Below, in pieces: positions 34,369 to 43,643 of a stretch of 64,000 bases of DNA; the stretch's first letter is position 1; every line of letters begins with the position of its first letter. A program made the position numbers and the translations under genes. Where the stretch lies: the NCBI RefSeq assembly GCF_018424695.1, contig NZ_QTNQ01000008.1:34199-98198 (forward strand). Direction: 5' to 3'. The notes below the pieces were generated by a model, which made no database searches, was not told the origin of the DNA, and was given only the letters and a program-made list of their open reading frames with translations. Source of the stretch: Vannielia litorea. GTDB lineage: Bacteria > Pseudomonadota > Alphaproteobacteria > Rhodobacterales > Rhodobacteraceae.

Positions 34369-35415
34369 TCAGAACCCGGCCTTGATCTTCTCGAACTCGG
34401 CAATCATCTGCTCGCGCAGCGCGTTGTCCATCGGCAGCTGGGCCAGTACCGGCGCGCTCACCTGGCCAAGGCCCACCTCGTCCAGCGTATCCGACGAGAT
34501 TTTTGCCATCTCCTCGGTGTTGGAGTTGCCGTAGCCCCATTCGTTGACGATGTATTCCACCGAGGAGGGCGAGAGCCAGGCGTTGATGAAGTCATGCGCC
34601 TTCTCCTCGCTGCCGGGCCCGTCCACGAGGTTCACGTAGCCGCAGAACCAGACGGAAGAACCTTCTTCGGCCTCGCGCTGAAAGCCGATGTTGTGGCCGT
34701 CCCCGTTCATCGAAGCGGGCGTCTCGCTCCAGGCCCAGGAAAACAGCACTTCGCCGGTGCTCATCAGCTGGGCCAGCTCTGCCCCGTCGGCCCAATAGGC
34801 GCGCACATTGGGGTGCACCTCGCGCAGCCAGGCGCTGGCGGCCTCGAAATCTTCCTGCGTGGCCTTGGTCCAGTCGCTCACACCTGTGGCCAGATAGGCC
34901 AGCGCATAGATGTCATCCACGTTGTCGGGCAGCGAGATCCGGCCCGCGTATTGCGGATCCTTGAACACCTGAAGCGTGGTCAGGTCCTCCGCGCTCATCT
35001 CGTCGGCGTTATAGGCAATCGCGGTCGAGCCGTTGTCGGCGGGGATGAAATACACATCCTCACCATCGGTGAAGATCGGATCGGTCTTGTATTGCTGCGC
35101 AACCGTCTCGTAGCGCGGGATCTTCGAAATGTCCCAAGGCTCCACCAGCCCGGCCTGCCGCCACTTGTCCACCGACTGCGAGCAGGGGTGGGCGATGTCG
35201 GCCTTGAAGCCCGAACGCAGCTTCTGGAAGGCTTCCTCCTCTTCCCCAAAGAAGGTGAAGCTGGGATGGTCCCCGTATTTCTCGATGTATTCCCCGAAGA
35301 AGCCGGGGTCTTCGAAGCCCGACCAATCGAAAATCAGCAGCTCCTCGTCAGCCGCATGGGCAGTCAGTGTCGTGGAAAGCAGAAGCGCCGCAGCAGCAGA
35401 CAGATATCGCGCCAT
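34369..35415 (-). CDS. Polyamine-type ABC transporter substrate-binding protein (PotD/PotF family)
   Basis: A 348-residue periplasmic protein with a signal peptide ending TLTAHA-A. The mature start is LLIFDWSGFEDPGFF, with FIPADNGSTAIAYNAD and AYWADGAELAQLMSTGEV as in spermidine/putrescine binding proteins. No transporter genes adjoin it. A matching permease-permease-ATPase set without its own binding protein lies at 50099-52885, so the two may form one system. Ligand could be a polyamine or another small cation. Confidence 0.87.
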   Translation of the reverse strand: MARYLSAAAALLLSTTLTAHAADEELLIFDWSGFEDPGFFGEYIEKYGDHPSFTFFGEEEEAFQKLRSGFKADIAHPCSQSVDKWRQAGLVEPWDISKIPRYETVAQQYKTDPIFTDGEDVYFIPADNGSTAIAYNADEMSAEDLTTLQVFKDPQYAGRISLPDNVDDIYALAYLATGVSDWTKATQEDFEAASAWLREVHPNVRAYWADGAELAQLMSTGEVLFSWAWSETPASMNGDGHNIGFQREAEEGSSVWFCGYVNLVDGPGSEEKAHDFINAWLSPSSVEYIVNEWGYGNSNTEEMAKISSDTLDEVGLGQVSAPVLAQLPMDNALREQMIAEFEKIKAGF

Positions 35416-35457
35416 GATGTGGTGGTCCTTTGGTTCGCGTTGGTCTCTCGGGGAGGA

Positions 35458-35486
35458 ACGCTAGCGGTGGACCGCCTTGCCCACAA
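35458..35486 (-). promoter_or_regulatory. Putative promoter of the PotD-like gene
   Basis: On the minus strand TTGTGG, a 17-nt spacer and TAGCGT. The spacer contains the short palindrome GCGGTCCACCGC, a possible regulator site. Confidence 0.45.
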
Positions 35487-35580
35487 GGGGAAATCCGTTG
35501 CTGTGCAGGGGCGTGAGGCCTGCTGATTGACAGGCAGGCAGGCCCCGGCAAAACTTGCGCAAAATTGCAAAGAGGTTGGC

Positions 35581-36084
35581 ATGATCGGTGTCGAATGGGT
35601 CCGCATGATGGCCCGCTACAATGCCTGGCAGAACGAGCAGGTGATGGTCGCGGTGCGCCGCCTGCCGCCCCAGGAGCTGACGCAGGATCGCGGGGCCTTC
35701 TTCGGCTCGATCCTCGGCACGCTGAACCACCTCGTCTGGGGTGACATGATGTGGACCAGCCGGTTCGATGGCGGCCCCGAACCGGAGGTTTCGATGAAGG
35801 AGGCGCCCGGCTGGTTTCCCACCGCCGGCGCGTGGGAGGCTGCCCGCTTCCAACTCGACGGGCGCATCAAGATCTGGGCCGCGGCGCTGCGTGAGATCGA
35901 CCTCGTGGGCGACCTCGAATGGTATTCAAAGGCTTATGACGCTACCTACCGCAAGCCGATGGGGGTCTGCGTCATGCAACTCTTCAACCACCAGACCCAC
36001 CACCGCGGGCAGGTCCACGCCATGCTCACCTCCATCGGTGCCGATCCGGGGGTGACAGACCTGCCGTTCCTGCCCGGCAATTGA
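35581..36084 (+). CDS. DinB family protein
   Basis: A 167-residue four-helix-bundle protein. The metal-binding histidines are visible in TLNHLVWGD and [14 protein letters not shown], the DinB/YfiT signature. Such proteins are often thiol-dependent transferases or hydrolases; the DNA-damage link is historical. The ATG at 35581 has AAGAGG upstream and starts family similarity (MARYNAWQN). It precedes proA by 103 bp. Confidence 0.87.
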   Translation: MIGVEWVRMMARYNAWQNEQVMVAVRRLPPQELTQDRGAFFGSILGTLNHLVWGDMMWTSRFDGGPEPEVSMKEAPGWFPTAGAWEAARFQLDGRIKIWAAALREIDLVGDLEWYSKAYDATYRKPMGVCVMQLFNHQTHHRGQVHAMLTSIGADPGVTDLPFLPGN

Positions 36085-36187
36085 ATTTGGATGCAGACGC
36101 AGGCTGCGCATCGTCTCTCGGCTCCAAGACCCATTGAGCCACGCCCCCCTTCACGCTACATCCCTCCTCACACATGGAGATCCCGCG

Positions 36188-37441
36188 ATGAAAGACGTCG
36201 AGCATAACATCCCCGCCCTCGTGACCGAGATGGGCGAGCGCGCCCGCGCCGCCGCGACGGAGCTCGCCTTTTCGCCGCCCGAGGCCCGCAACGCCGCGCT
36301 CCGCGCCGCCGGCGAGGCGCTCGTGGCCGCCACGCCCGCGATCCTCGAGGCCAATGCGCGCGACATGGACTATGGCCGCGAGAAGGGCCTGACCCCCGCG
36401 ATGATGGACCGGCTGATGCTCGACGAGGCCCGCATCAAGGGCATGGTCGACGGGCTCGAGGCCATCGCCGCGCAGCCCGATCCGCTGGGCGAGATCATCG
36501 AGGAATGGGATCAGCCCTCCGGCCTGCACATCCGCAAGGTTCGCACGCCCCTCGGCGTGATCGGCGTGATCTACGAAAGCCGCCCCAACGTGACGGCGGA
36601 TGCCGGTGCGCTCTGCCTGAAGTCCGGCAACGCAGTGATCCTGCGTGGCGGCTCCGAGAGTTTCCACAGCTCCCGCGCCATCCATGCGGCACTCGTCGAG
36701 GGCCTGCGCGCGGCTGGCCTGCCCGAAGACGCGATCCAGCTCATGCCCACCCGCGACCGCGAGGCCGTGGCCGAGATGCTGCGCGCCACCGCCCATATCG
36801 ACGTGATCGTGCCGCGCGGTGGCAAGGGCCTCGTCGGGCTGGTGCAGCGCGAGGCCCGTGTGCCCGTCTTCGCCCATCTCGAAGGCATCTGCCACGTCTA
36901 TGTCGATGCCGCCGCCGACCCTGAAAAGGCCATGCGCGTGGTGCTCAACGCCAAGACCCGCCGCACCGGCATCTGTGGCTCGGCGGAATGCCTGCTGGTC
37001 CACCGCAGTCAAATTGACCTCGGTCAGAATATCGTCGATGCGCTGATGGAGAAGGGTGTCGAGGTCTACGCCGAGGGCCTCACCGGCACCCGCCCCGCCA
37101 CCGAGGAGGACTTCGGCAAGGAGTTCCTCGACATGAAGATCGCCGCCCGCGTGGTCGATGACGTCGACGCCGCCATCGCCCATATCCGGCAGTATGGCTC
37201 GCAGCACACCGAGGCGATCCTCACCGAGGATCAGGCCGCCGCCGACCGCTTCTTCCAGCGGCTCGACAGCGCGATCCTGATGCACAACGCCTCCACCCAG
37301 TTCGCCGATGGTGGCGAGTTCGGCATGGGCGCCGAGATCGGCATCGCCACCGGCAAGATGCACGCCCGCGGCCCGGTGGGGGCCAAGCAGCTGACCAGCT
37401 TCAAGTATCTGGTAAGCGGCGACGGCACCACGCGCCCCTAG
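36188..37441 (+). CDS. proA: Gamma-glutamyl phosphate reductase
   Basis: A 417-residue member of the aldehyde dehydrogenase fold. Visible are [23 protein letters not shown] and the catalytic-Cys segment [14 protein letters not shown]. It reduces glutamyl-5-phosphate with NADPH in proline synthesis. Usually proB precedes proA; here proB is not in the window. The ATG at 36188 fits the usual N-terminus, and an upstream TTG frame is rejected. Confidence 0.95.
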   Translation: MKDVEHNIPALVTEMGERARAAATELAFSPPEARNAALRAAGEALVAATPAILEANARDMDYGREKGLTPAMMDRLMLDEARIKGMVDGLEAIAAQPDPLGEIIEEWDQPSGLHIRKVRTPLGVIGVIYESRPNVTADAGALCLKSGNAVILRGGSESFHSSRAIHAALVEGLRAAGLPEDAIQLMPTRDREAVAEMLRATAHIDVIVPRGGKGLVGLVQREARVPVFAHLEGICHVYVDAAADPEKAMRVVLNAKTRRTGICGSAECLLVHRSQIDLGQNIVDALMEKGVEVYAEGLTGTRPATEEDFGKEFLDMKIAARVVDDVDAAIAHIRQYGSQHTEAILTEDQAAADRFFQRLDSAILMHNASTQFADGGEFGMGAEIGIATGKMHARGPVGAKQLTSFKYLVSGDGTTRP

Positions 37442-37503
37442 GCCGCGCGCCACGGCATCCCAACGGCACCGGGCGCCCTCACCGGCGTCCGGCCTGCCAG
37501 CGC

Positions 37504-38094
37504 TCAGAACCGCAACGAAATCTCGCCCACTGCGCGCTGCACCTTGACGGAACGTCCAAGCGCCGCCACCGCGCGGGGCAGGAGCGCAAACTGCACCTGC
37601 TCCGGCCCAAGCCCGTCGCCGTCACCACGCGCCAGCGCGGCCCAGGCCGCCGCATCGTCGCGCAGCCTCTCGGCCCGCGCCGTCACCTCCCAGCCGGGCC
37701 GCACCTCTATGGTGCCGCCAAAGGCCAGCTCGGTCTCAAGGCAGTTGATCGCAAGAAACACCGCACGCAGCTCCGCGCGCGAAACCGTACCGGGCTGCGG
37801 CCAGTTCAGCCGCACACGCCCGCCCCCGAGGTACTCCTTCAGCGTAGTCACGATTTCTGCTTCGCCCACGCCCTGTCCATCTTCCGCCCGGCCAAAGGCC
37901 ACCCGGAAAAACTTGATCCGCCCCTGCGCATCCTTCACGCTTTCATCCACCAGCCCAAGTTCGGGGCTGTTCTGCAACCCGGCCATGCCCAAAAGCTCCA
38001 CGCCATTGCCGATTGCGCCCACGGGGCTTATCAGATCATGACAGATGCGCGAGGCGATCCGCGTCGCCAGGTCAAATTCCTCATCCATCGCCAT
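37504..38094 (-). CDS. chpT: Histidine phosphotransferase ChpT
   Basis: A 196-residue protein with the phospho-accepting His19 in SRICHDLISPVGAIGNG, followed by a degenerate HATPase-like domain, as in Caulobacter ChpT. ChpT relays phosphate from CckA to CtrA (and CpdR), controlling the cell cycle, motility or gene-transfer agents depending on the species. It is convergent with proA and divergent from a DUF3553 gene. A CtrA-type site lies 220 bp from its start. Confidence 0.92.
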   Translation of the reverse strand: MAMDEEFDLATRIASRICHDLISPVGAIGNGVELLGMAGLQNSPELGLVDESVKDAQGRIKFFRVAFGRAEDGQGVGEAEIVTTLKEYLGGGRVRLNWPQPGTVSRAELRAVFLAINCLETELAFGGTIEVRPGWEVTARAERLRDDAAAWAALARGDGDGLGPEQVQFALLPRAVAALGRSVKVQRAVGEISLRF

Positions 38095-38111
38095 CCCTCC
38101 GGGAGCCTTTC

Positions 38112-38297
38112 ATGTCCGCCGACCTCAACGCCATCCTCGAGCCCGGAATGCTGGTGCGCCACCCCAGCGAGCCAGATTGGGGGCTGGGGCAGGTGCAATC
38201 CAACATCGGCGGGCGCATCACCGTGAACTTCGAAAACGCGGGCAAGGTAACAATTGACGGCAAGCGCATCCTCCTGGAGCTGGTCTTTGAGGCCTGA
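38112..38297 (+). CDS. DUF3553 small protein
   Basis: A 61-residue protein (RHPSEPDWGLGQVQSN, then ITVNFENAGKVTIDG) with an SH3-like pattern similar to the KOW/CarD-type beta barrel of DUF3553. Such proteins are common beside chpT in this group; the function is unknown. The ATG at 38112 is only 17 bp from the chpT start on the other strand, so both share a very short promoter region. Confidence 0.82.
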   Translation: MSADLNAILEPGMLVRHPSEPDWGLGQVQSNIGGRITVNFENAGKVTIDGKRILLELVFEA

Positions 38298-38313
38298 CCT
38301 ACGTGGCCTGTGG

Positions 38314-38328
38314 TTAACATGGCATTAA
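38314..38328. promoter_or_regulatory. Canonical CtrA-binding box
   Basis: TTAACATGGCATTAA is an exact match to the TTAA-N7-TTAA consensus of the response regulator CtrA. It lies 103 bp upstream of the olsB start and just past the DUF3553 gene. Binding is predicted, not shown. Confidence 0.6.
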
Positions 38329-38430
38329 TACGACCCCCGGGCCAGCAACACTGCGCCCGGGTTGCGCCGTGGCGGTCCGCTGCCTAAAACCGCCCCGAGG
38401 GTGGCAAACGGGAGCCGGAGGGCACGCGGG

Positions 38431-39207
38431 ATGGACGCCGAAGCGCCGAAATTCGAGCTCCGGCTTGCGGAGGGCGAGGCCGATCTGCGGGCGGCCCAGC
38501 GGCTGCGCTACGAGGTCTTCGTGGCCGAGTTAGGCGGCGATGGCGATATGGTCGATCATGACGCCCGGCTGGAGGCCGACCGCTTCGATGAACATTGCGA
38601 TCACCTGCTGCTGATCGACCATGCCGCCAAGGCCGGGTCGGGCGCGGTGGTTGGTGTCTACCGCCTGCTTCCGGGAGAGCGCGCCGCCGCCGCCGGCGGG
38701 TTCTACACCGAGGGCGAGTATGATCTGGCCCCGCTCAAATCCTCGGGCCGCCGCCTGCTGGAGCTGGGCCGTTCCTGCCTCGCGCCCGACTATCGCGGCG
38801 GCATGGCCATGTTCCACCTCTGGGGCGCCCTTTGGGATTACGTCGAGGAGCGCGGCGTCGATGTGCTCTTCGGCACGGCCTCCTTCCATGGCACCGACCT
38901 TGACGCGCTGGCCGCCCCGCTCTCGCTGCTTCATCACGGCCACCTCGCCCCCGAGGCTCTGCGCCCCGCCGTGCTGCCGCCCCATGGCCGCGCGATGGAT
39001 CTGCTGCCCGAAGCCGAGATCAACCGCCCCGCGGCCATGCGCGCTGTGCCCGCGCTCATCAAGGCCTACCTCCGCCTCGGCGGCTGGGTGGGGCAGGGCG
39101 CCTACCTCGATCACGCCTTCAACACCACCGATGTCTGCCTTGTGCTCGATGCGCGCGAAGTCTCGCCACGGCAGGTGGCGATCTACCGCAAGGGCCGCAG
39201 CGGGTGA
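38431..39207 (+). CDS. olsB: Ornithine N-acyltransferase (OlsB)
   Basis: A 258-residue GNAT-like acyltransferase with AAQRLRYEVFVAELGGDG near the start and LELGRSCLAPDYRGGMAM. OlsB transfers a 3-hydroxyacyl chain from ACP to ornithine, making lyso-ornithine lipid. The gene for the second acyltransferase overlaps its stop. I chose the ATG at 38431, behind GGAGCCGGAGGG. A CtrA box upstream suggests cell-cycle or stress control. Confidence 0.9.
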   Translation: MDAEAPKFELRLAEGEADLRAAQRLRYEVFVAELGGDGDMVDHDARLEADRFDEHCDHLLLIDHAAKAGSGAVVGVYRLLPGERAAAAGGFYTEGEYDLAPLKSSGRRLLELGRSCLAPDYRGGMAMFHLWGALWDYVEERGVDVLFGTASFHGTDLDALAAPLSLLHHGHLAPEALRPAVLPPHGRAMDLLPEAEINRPAAMRAVPALIKAYLRLGGWVGQGAYLDHAFNTTDVCLVLDAREVSPRQVAIYRKGRSG

Positions 39208-40076
39208 CGCGCTTCGCCGGCCGTGATGCCGAAGGCGCGCCAGCGTCCACCGCGCTCTGGCACGGGGCTTCGCCCCTGCCGCCCGCGCGCATCGGCCCGG
39301 CGGGCTGGCTGCGGGTTGTCCTGCGCGGCGTCCCGCTCGGCCTCATCACCTTCGGCTGCCTTGCCCTCTTGCTGCTCGTCCGGTTGGTCGAGCGCCCGCT
39401 TTGCGGCCACCACCGCCCGGTGACCCCCTTCATCACCCAGTTCGTCTGCAAATCGGCCTTTCTCTGCCTCGGCATGCGGCATCGCAGCTTCGGCACGCCC
39501 ATGGCCCATCGCGGCGCCATAGTCGCCAATCACGCCAGCTGGCTCGACATCTACGCGCTGAACGCGCCCCAGCGGATATACTATGTCGCCAAGGCCGAGG
39601 TGGCGGGCTGGCCCGGCATCGGCTGGCTCGCGCGGGCAACCGGCACCGTCTTCATCCGCCGCGACCGGCGCGAGGCAAAGGCGCAGCAGGAGGTCTTCGA
39701 AGAGCGCCTGCGGATGAACCACCGCCTGCTCTTCTTCCCTGAGGGCACCAGCACCGACGGGCTCCGCGTGCTGCCCTTCAAGCCGACGCTCTTCCAGGCC
39801 TTCCACGCTCACGACATGCCCGAGATCCTCCACATCCAGCCAGTGACCGTGGCCTACCACGCGCCGCCCGGCGAGGATGCGCGCTTCTACGGCTGGTGGG
39901 GCGACATGGATTTCAGCTCTGGCCTCTTGCGGGTGCTCAGCGCGCGGCGGCAGGGCGCGGTGGACATCGTCTTTCACGAGCCGATCCCGGTGGCAGGAGC
40001 CGGGGGGCGAAAGGCGCTCGCGGCAGCCTGCGAGGCGGCGGTGCGCGCCGGGCTGGAGGCGCGACTGCGCGCCTAG
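39204..40076 (+). CDS. olsA: Lyso-ornithine lipid O-acyltransferase (OlsA/PlsC family)
   Basis: A 290-residue membrane-associated acyltransferase with the HX4D motif NHASWLD (catalytic His/Asp) and substrate motif FPEGTSTDG, plus a hydrophobic helix near residue 45. In this position after olsB it should add the second acyl chain of ornithine lipid; some OlsA proteins also act as 1-acylglycerol-3-phosphate acyltransferases. It starts with GTG, overlapping the olsB stop. Confidence 0.9.
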   Translation: MTRFAGRDAEGAPASTALWHGASPLPPARIGPAGWLRVVLRGVPLGLITFGCLALLLLVRLVERPLCGHHRPVTPFITQFVCKSAFLCLGMRHRSFGTPMAHRGAIVANHASWLDIYALNAPQRIYYVAKAEVAGWPGIGWLARATGTVFIRRDRREAKAQQEVFEERLRMNHRLLFFPEGTSTDGLRVLPFKPTLFQAFHAHDMPEILHIQPVTVAYHAPPGEDARFYGWWGDMDFSSGLLRVLSARRQGAVDIVFHEPIPVAGAGGRKALAAACEAAVRAGLEARLRA

Positions 40077-40595
40077 GCCTGAGCAGGTAGCCGTAACGTC
40101 CTGCGCATGCAGCAGCCACCGCCTTCACACGCATGTGAAAGGTCCGCTTTGAGCCCGTTTTGCCGCCTGGACCCGCGCGGAATCAAGGCGAAGCCGCCGC
40201 GCAGCGCCGTCCCGCCCCCCGGGGCGGCGCTTGGCTGCCGTTGGCGCTGAGCTCCAAGGGAAGAAGGTGCTTGGCTACCATAAAGCGCGCCGCTCACCAG
40301 GTCGGGCGCCACCCCGCGTGACGGCGCTGCACGGCTTGCGGATCAATGTCTGCTTCGTCCCGCAGAGCGGGCGCTCGCGTGCCAAGCAATCTGCCTTCCC
40401 GGTGTTCGGGCTGGTGGACCGGGTTGTGCGCCCTGGATCTCTGGCAACCCTTGCCGACCGCCCCGTTAACCCAACCCCGTTGTGCAAAAATCGCGTATGC
40501 ATGGGATGTGCATAGGATGTGCATCACTTGTGGCTGTGATGTTTTTGCAGTTAACGCAGGTTGTCATTTCTGTTGTGCGTTGCTGCACAGATGTT
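40077..40595. other. Gene-free region (519 bp) between convergent genes
   Basis: No convincing coding frame: the open frames here lack ribosome-binding sites and family-like features. The right part is less GC-rich and holds two 11-bp direct repeats, GGGATGTGCAT and AGGATGTGCAT (40503-40524), preceded by ATGCAT. A C/G-rich palindrome (around 40208-40230) may act as terminator for olsBA. Otherwise nothing identifiable. Confidence 0.5.
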
Positions 40596-41225
40596 TCAGG
40601 CGCCTGCCATCAAGCTCTTCAGCGCCGCCGCCGCGTCGTCCTCGCCCCAGATTTCCGGCCCGATTCCGAAGAAGTCCGTGACCCCGGCAAGCGCCGTCAC
40701 GCGGCCTGCGCTGAGCCCGCCCTCGGCCACCACCGGCACCTCGATCATCTCGCTCCACCAGCCAAAGAGCTCGTCCTCCGCCACCGTGCCATCGCCCAGC
40801 GAAGTCATTGAAACCGGGCCGAAACTCACGTAATCTGCGCCCGCCTCACCGGCGCTCATCCCCTCGTGGCGCGAGGCCCCGCAGAAGCTGCCGACGATGG
40901 CATCTTCGCCCAGCGCCTTGCGGGCATTGCGGACGCTGCGCGCGCCGTCGGTCAGGTGCACCCCGTCCAGCCCCAGCCGCTCCACCATGTTCAGGTGCGC
41001 CTCAATCACCAGTGCCACGTCATGGGCATGGGCCACCTCGCGCAGCGCATCGGCGGCGCGGGCAATCTCCTGCTCGTCGCTCGAAGCCAGCGCCAACCGG
41101 ATACAGGCCACGTCCACGGCCTCCATCACCTCTGACAAGCGCTTGGGAAAGCTCGACAATTCGAGGGTCGGCGGGGTGATGAGGTAGATCTGCGGCGCCT
41201 CCGGCGCGCCAGTCTCGTCGGCCAT
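40596..41225 (-). CDS. Thiamine-phosphate synthase-like protein
   Basis: A 209-residue TIM-barrel protein of the ThiE/TenI family (DGVHLTDGARSVRNARKALG, GADYVSFGPVSMTS, and VVAEGGLSAGRV near the end). ThiE joins HMP-PP and THZ-P. Here the phosphate-binding stretch reads GSFCGASRHEG rather than the usual VSCH-type sequence. It may be a TenI-like paralogue, and no other thiamine genes are nearby. The start may be the ATG at 41225 or at 41237. Confidence 0.8.
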   Translation of the reverse strand: MADETGAPEAPQIYLITPPTLELSSFPKRLSEVMEAVDVACIRLALASSDEQEIARAADALREVAHAHDVALVIEAHLNMVERLGLDGVHLTDGARSVRNARKALGEDAIVGSFCGASRHEGMSAGEAGADYVSFGPVSMTSLGDGTVAEDELFGWWSEMIEVPVVAEGGLSAGRVTALAGVTDFFGIGPEIWGEDDAAAALKSLMAGA

Positions 41226-41281
41226 TCTCGGCTCCATCGGCTGGGGTTTCCGGCCCTCTTAGCCGGGTTTTGCGGCCTTGG

Positions 41282-41614
41282 CTACTTCGGCGGCAACGGC
41301 TCCACGAAGCCGAGACAGAGCCGCATCATCGGCGTGAAGATCTCAACTTCCTCAAGGCTGCCGCCATCGAAGTGGATGAACCCGGGTTTCTCCCGGCCCG
41401 CCATCACCATCCGCGCCGCGCCGGGCAGGGCGAGCGCTTCCGCCTCCCGGTCCTTGCCCACCCGGAAGAATGCCCCGCCCCGGCCCGAGGCCACGCAGGC
41501 CATGTTGCCCCGGACCAGAAAGCACAGGCCCCCGAACATCCGTTTCTCTTCAACGCCTTCCACCGCGAGGAGCCCCTCGCGCAAGCGTTCTGCCACCGTC
41601 TCGTCCCAGGCCAT
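41282..41614 (-). CDS. TfoX N-terminal-domain protein
   Basis: A 110-residue protein beginning MAWDETVAERLREGL, with EKRMFGGLCFLVRGNMACV, the TfoX N-terminal domain. Stand-alone versions are common and their role is unclear; full-length TfoX controls competence in gammaproteobacteria. The ATG at 41614 has AGGAGGG ideally placed upstream, so longer starts are rejected. It is divergent from trmJ, with an 88-bp gap. Confidence 0.85.
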   Translation of the reverse strand: MAWDETVAERLREGLLAVEGVEEKRMFGGLCFLVRGNMACVASGRGGAFFRVGKDREAEALALPGAARMVMAGREKPGFIHFDGGSLEEVEIFTPMMRLCLGFVEPLPPK

Positions 41615-41702
41615 CTCTCTGCCCTCCTGCTGCATGGCTTGTGCCAATGCCCGCCCCATCGTATCACCCGCGCCAATCCGCATGGCAACAAAGGTGGTGA
41701 CA

Positions 41703-42428
41703 ATGGCAGAGCCGGTCTTCGTGCTCGTGCGTCCGCAGATGGGCGAGAACATCGGGGCCGCGGCCCGCGCGATGTGGAATTTCGGGCTCGACCGGATGCG
41801 CCTCGTCAGCCCACGCGACGGCTGGCCCAACCCGCGTGCTGCCGCCCTTGCCAGCGGCGCGGGGCGGGTGCTCGACAACGCCCAGCTCTGCGACAGTGTC
41901 GCCGAGGCGGTGGCCGATTGCCGCACGGTCTATGCCACCACGGCGCGCGGGCGCGGGCTGACAAAGCCGGTTCTCACCCCCGAGGAAGCGATGATTGACG
42001 CCCGCCGCCGCACCGCCGCCGGGCAGAAGGTGGCCGTGCTCTTCGGCCCCGAACGAGCGGGGCTGGAAAACGAGGATGTGGCCCGCGCAAGCGCCATCAT
42101 CACCGTGCCCGTCAACCCCGAGTTCTTCTCGCTGAACCTTGGCCAGGCCGTGCTTCTTATGGCTTACGAATATGGCCGCCATGCCCTTCCGAGGGGCGAG
42201 GAAGCGCCCGCCGAACCGGCCTCGGCGATGGAGCTGGAGAAGTTGGGCGACCACTGGGAAGACCGGCTCGAGGAGGCGGGGTTCTTCTTCCCGCCTGAGA
42301 AGGCACCGGGCATGAAACTGGTGCTTCGGAACATGTGGCCACGGCTCATGCTGACGCGCTCCGACGTGCAGATGCTTCACGGCGCGCTGCGCCAGCTCCT
42401 GCGCAGAAGCTCGGGCGGCGGCTCTTGA
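41703..42428 (+). CDS. trmJ: tRNA (cytidine/uridine-2'-O-)-methyltransferase TrmJ
   Basis: A 241-residue SPOUT methyltransferase: VLVRPQMGENIGAAARAMWN, VLFGPERAGLENED, and VPVNPEFFSLNLGQAVLLM at the SAM knot. TrmJ methylates the ribose of position 32 in tRNAs. A C-terminal extension of about 80 residues matches TrmJ rather than TrmL. The start at 41703 follows the AAGGTGG ribosome-binding site. Confidence 0.9.
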   Translation: MAEPVFVLVRPQMGENIGAAARAMWNFGLDRMRLVSPRDGWPNPRAAALASGAGRVLDNAQLCDSVAEAVADCRTVYATTARGRGLTKPVLTPEEAMIDARRRTAAGQKVAVLFGPERAGLENEDVARASAIITVPVNPEFFSLNLGQAVLLMAYEYGRHALPRGEEAPAEPASAMELEKLGDHWEDRLEEAGFFFPPEKAPGMKLVLRNMWPRLMLTRSDVQMLHGALRQLLRRSSGGGS

Positions 42429-42488
42429 GGCCGCGCGCCGCCCGCGCTACCTGAGAGCGCGAAAGAGCGCCCGAGCACAGGAACGAAC

Positions 42489-43640
42489 ATGGCCGGAAAA
42501 CGCAGTATCTTTGAAGAGGTCGGCGAGGGCGAAAGCCCCCGCGGCGCGCCGCGCGAGACGGGGCTGATCGACAAGGGCAGCCGATCTGGCGCGCGCCTCG
42601 CCATTCGCGGCTGGCTGGTGCTGCTCTTTGCCCTCGTGGTGGTGATGATCCTCGTCGGCGGCCTGACCCGGCTCACCGACAGTGGCCTGTCGATCACCGA
42701 GTGGAACGTGGTCAAGGGCGCCATCCCGCCGCTGAACGAGGCTGACTGGAACCTCGCCTTCGAGAAGTACAAGACCATCCCCGAGTACGAGTTGCAAAAC
42801 AAGGGCATGACCCTTGCCGAGTTCAAGACGATCTACTGGTGGGAATGGGGCCATCGCCAGCTCGGCCGCCTGATCGGCCTCGTCTGGGCTGTGGGTTACC
42901 TCTATTTCTTCGCGCGTGGCCAGATTCCAACCGGCTGGAAAACCCGCCTGTTGATCCCGGGTGTTCTCGGCGGCCTGCAAGGTGCCATCGGCTGGTGGAT
43001 GGTCTACTCCGGCCTGTCCGGCGAGATGACCGATGTCGCCTCTTACCGCCTTGCCACCCACCTCGGGCTGGCCTTCGCCATTCTCGGCTTGCTGGCCTGG
43101 TATATCCTGCTGCTGTCGCGTCCCGAGCGCGAGATCATGCAGGCCCGGCGGGCGCGGGAGCGCCGTGTCTGGGGGCTCGGCACCGGGCTGATGCACTTTG
43201 CCTTCCTGCAAATCCTCATCGGCGCGCTGGTGGCGGGGATCGACGCGGGCCGCAACTACATCGACTGGCCGTTGATGGCCGGCGGGTTCACCCCGCCGGG
43301 GATGTGGGAGATCACACCGTGGTGGCGCAACCTCTTCGAGAATGACGGCACCGTGCAGTTCATCCACCGGATGGTCGCCTATGCGCTCTTCGCCTTCGGT
43401 ATCTTCGCCTGGGTGCGCTCGCGCCGCTCGGCCTATGCGGCCACCCGGCGCGCGTTCGACTGGATGCTGGTGCTGATGTTCGGACAGGTGGTCATGGGCA
43501 TCGTCACCGTGATGCACTCCGCCCCCTGGCACATCGCGATTACGCACCAGGCCGTGGGCATCGCGCTCTGGGTCGCCATCCTCAGGGCCCGTTTCATGGC
43601 GGGCTACCCCAAGGCCGGAACGCTCCGGGAAGGACTTTAA
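42489..43640 (+). CDS. ctaA: Heme A synthase (CtaA/COX15)
   Basis: A 383-residue eight-helix membrane protein. Heme-ligand histidines are visible in WEWGHRQLGRLIG, ATHLGLAFAI, FIHRMVAYALF and THQAVGIAL. It oxidises the C8 methyl of heme O to make heme A for cytochrome aa3 oxidase. It stands away from the oxidase subunit genes and is followed 3 bp later by a peptidase gene. Confidence 0.95.
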   Translation: MAGKRSIFEEVGEGESPRGAPRETGLIDKGSRSGARLAIRGWLVLLFALVVVMILVGGLTRLTDSGLSITEWNVVKGAIPPLNEADWNLAFEKYKTIPEYELQNKGMTLAEFKTIYWWEWGHRQLGRLIGLVWAVGYLYFFARGQIPTGWKTRLLIPGVLGGLQGAIGWWMVYSGLSGEMTDVASYRLATHLGLAFAILGLLAWYILLLSRPEREIMQARRARERRVWGLGTGLMHFAFLQILIGALVAGIDAGRNYIDWPLMAGGFTPPGMWEITPWWRNLFENDGTVQFIHRMVAYALFAFGIFAWVRSRRSAYAATRRAFDWMLVLMFGQVVMGIVTVMHSAPWHIAITHQAVGIALWVAILRARFMAGYPKAGTLREGL

Positions 43641-43643
43641 GAC

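Noticed and set aside
40231..40515. A 94-codon open frame between olsA and the thiE-like gene
   Set aside because: No ribosome-binding site, no recognisable motif, and competing frames on the other strand are equally open.
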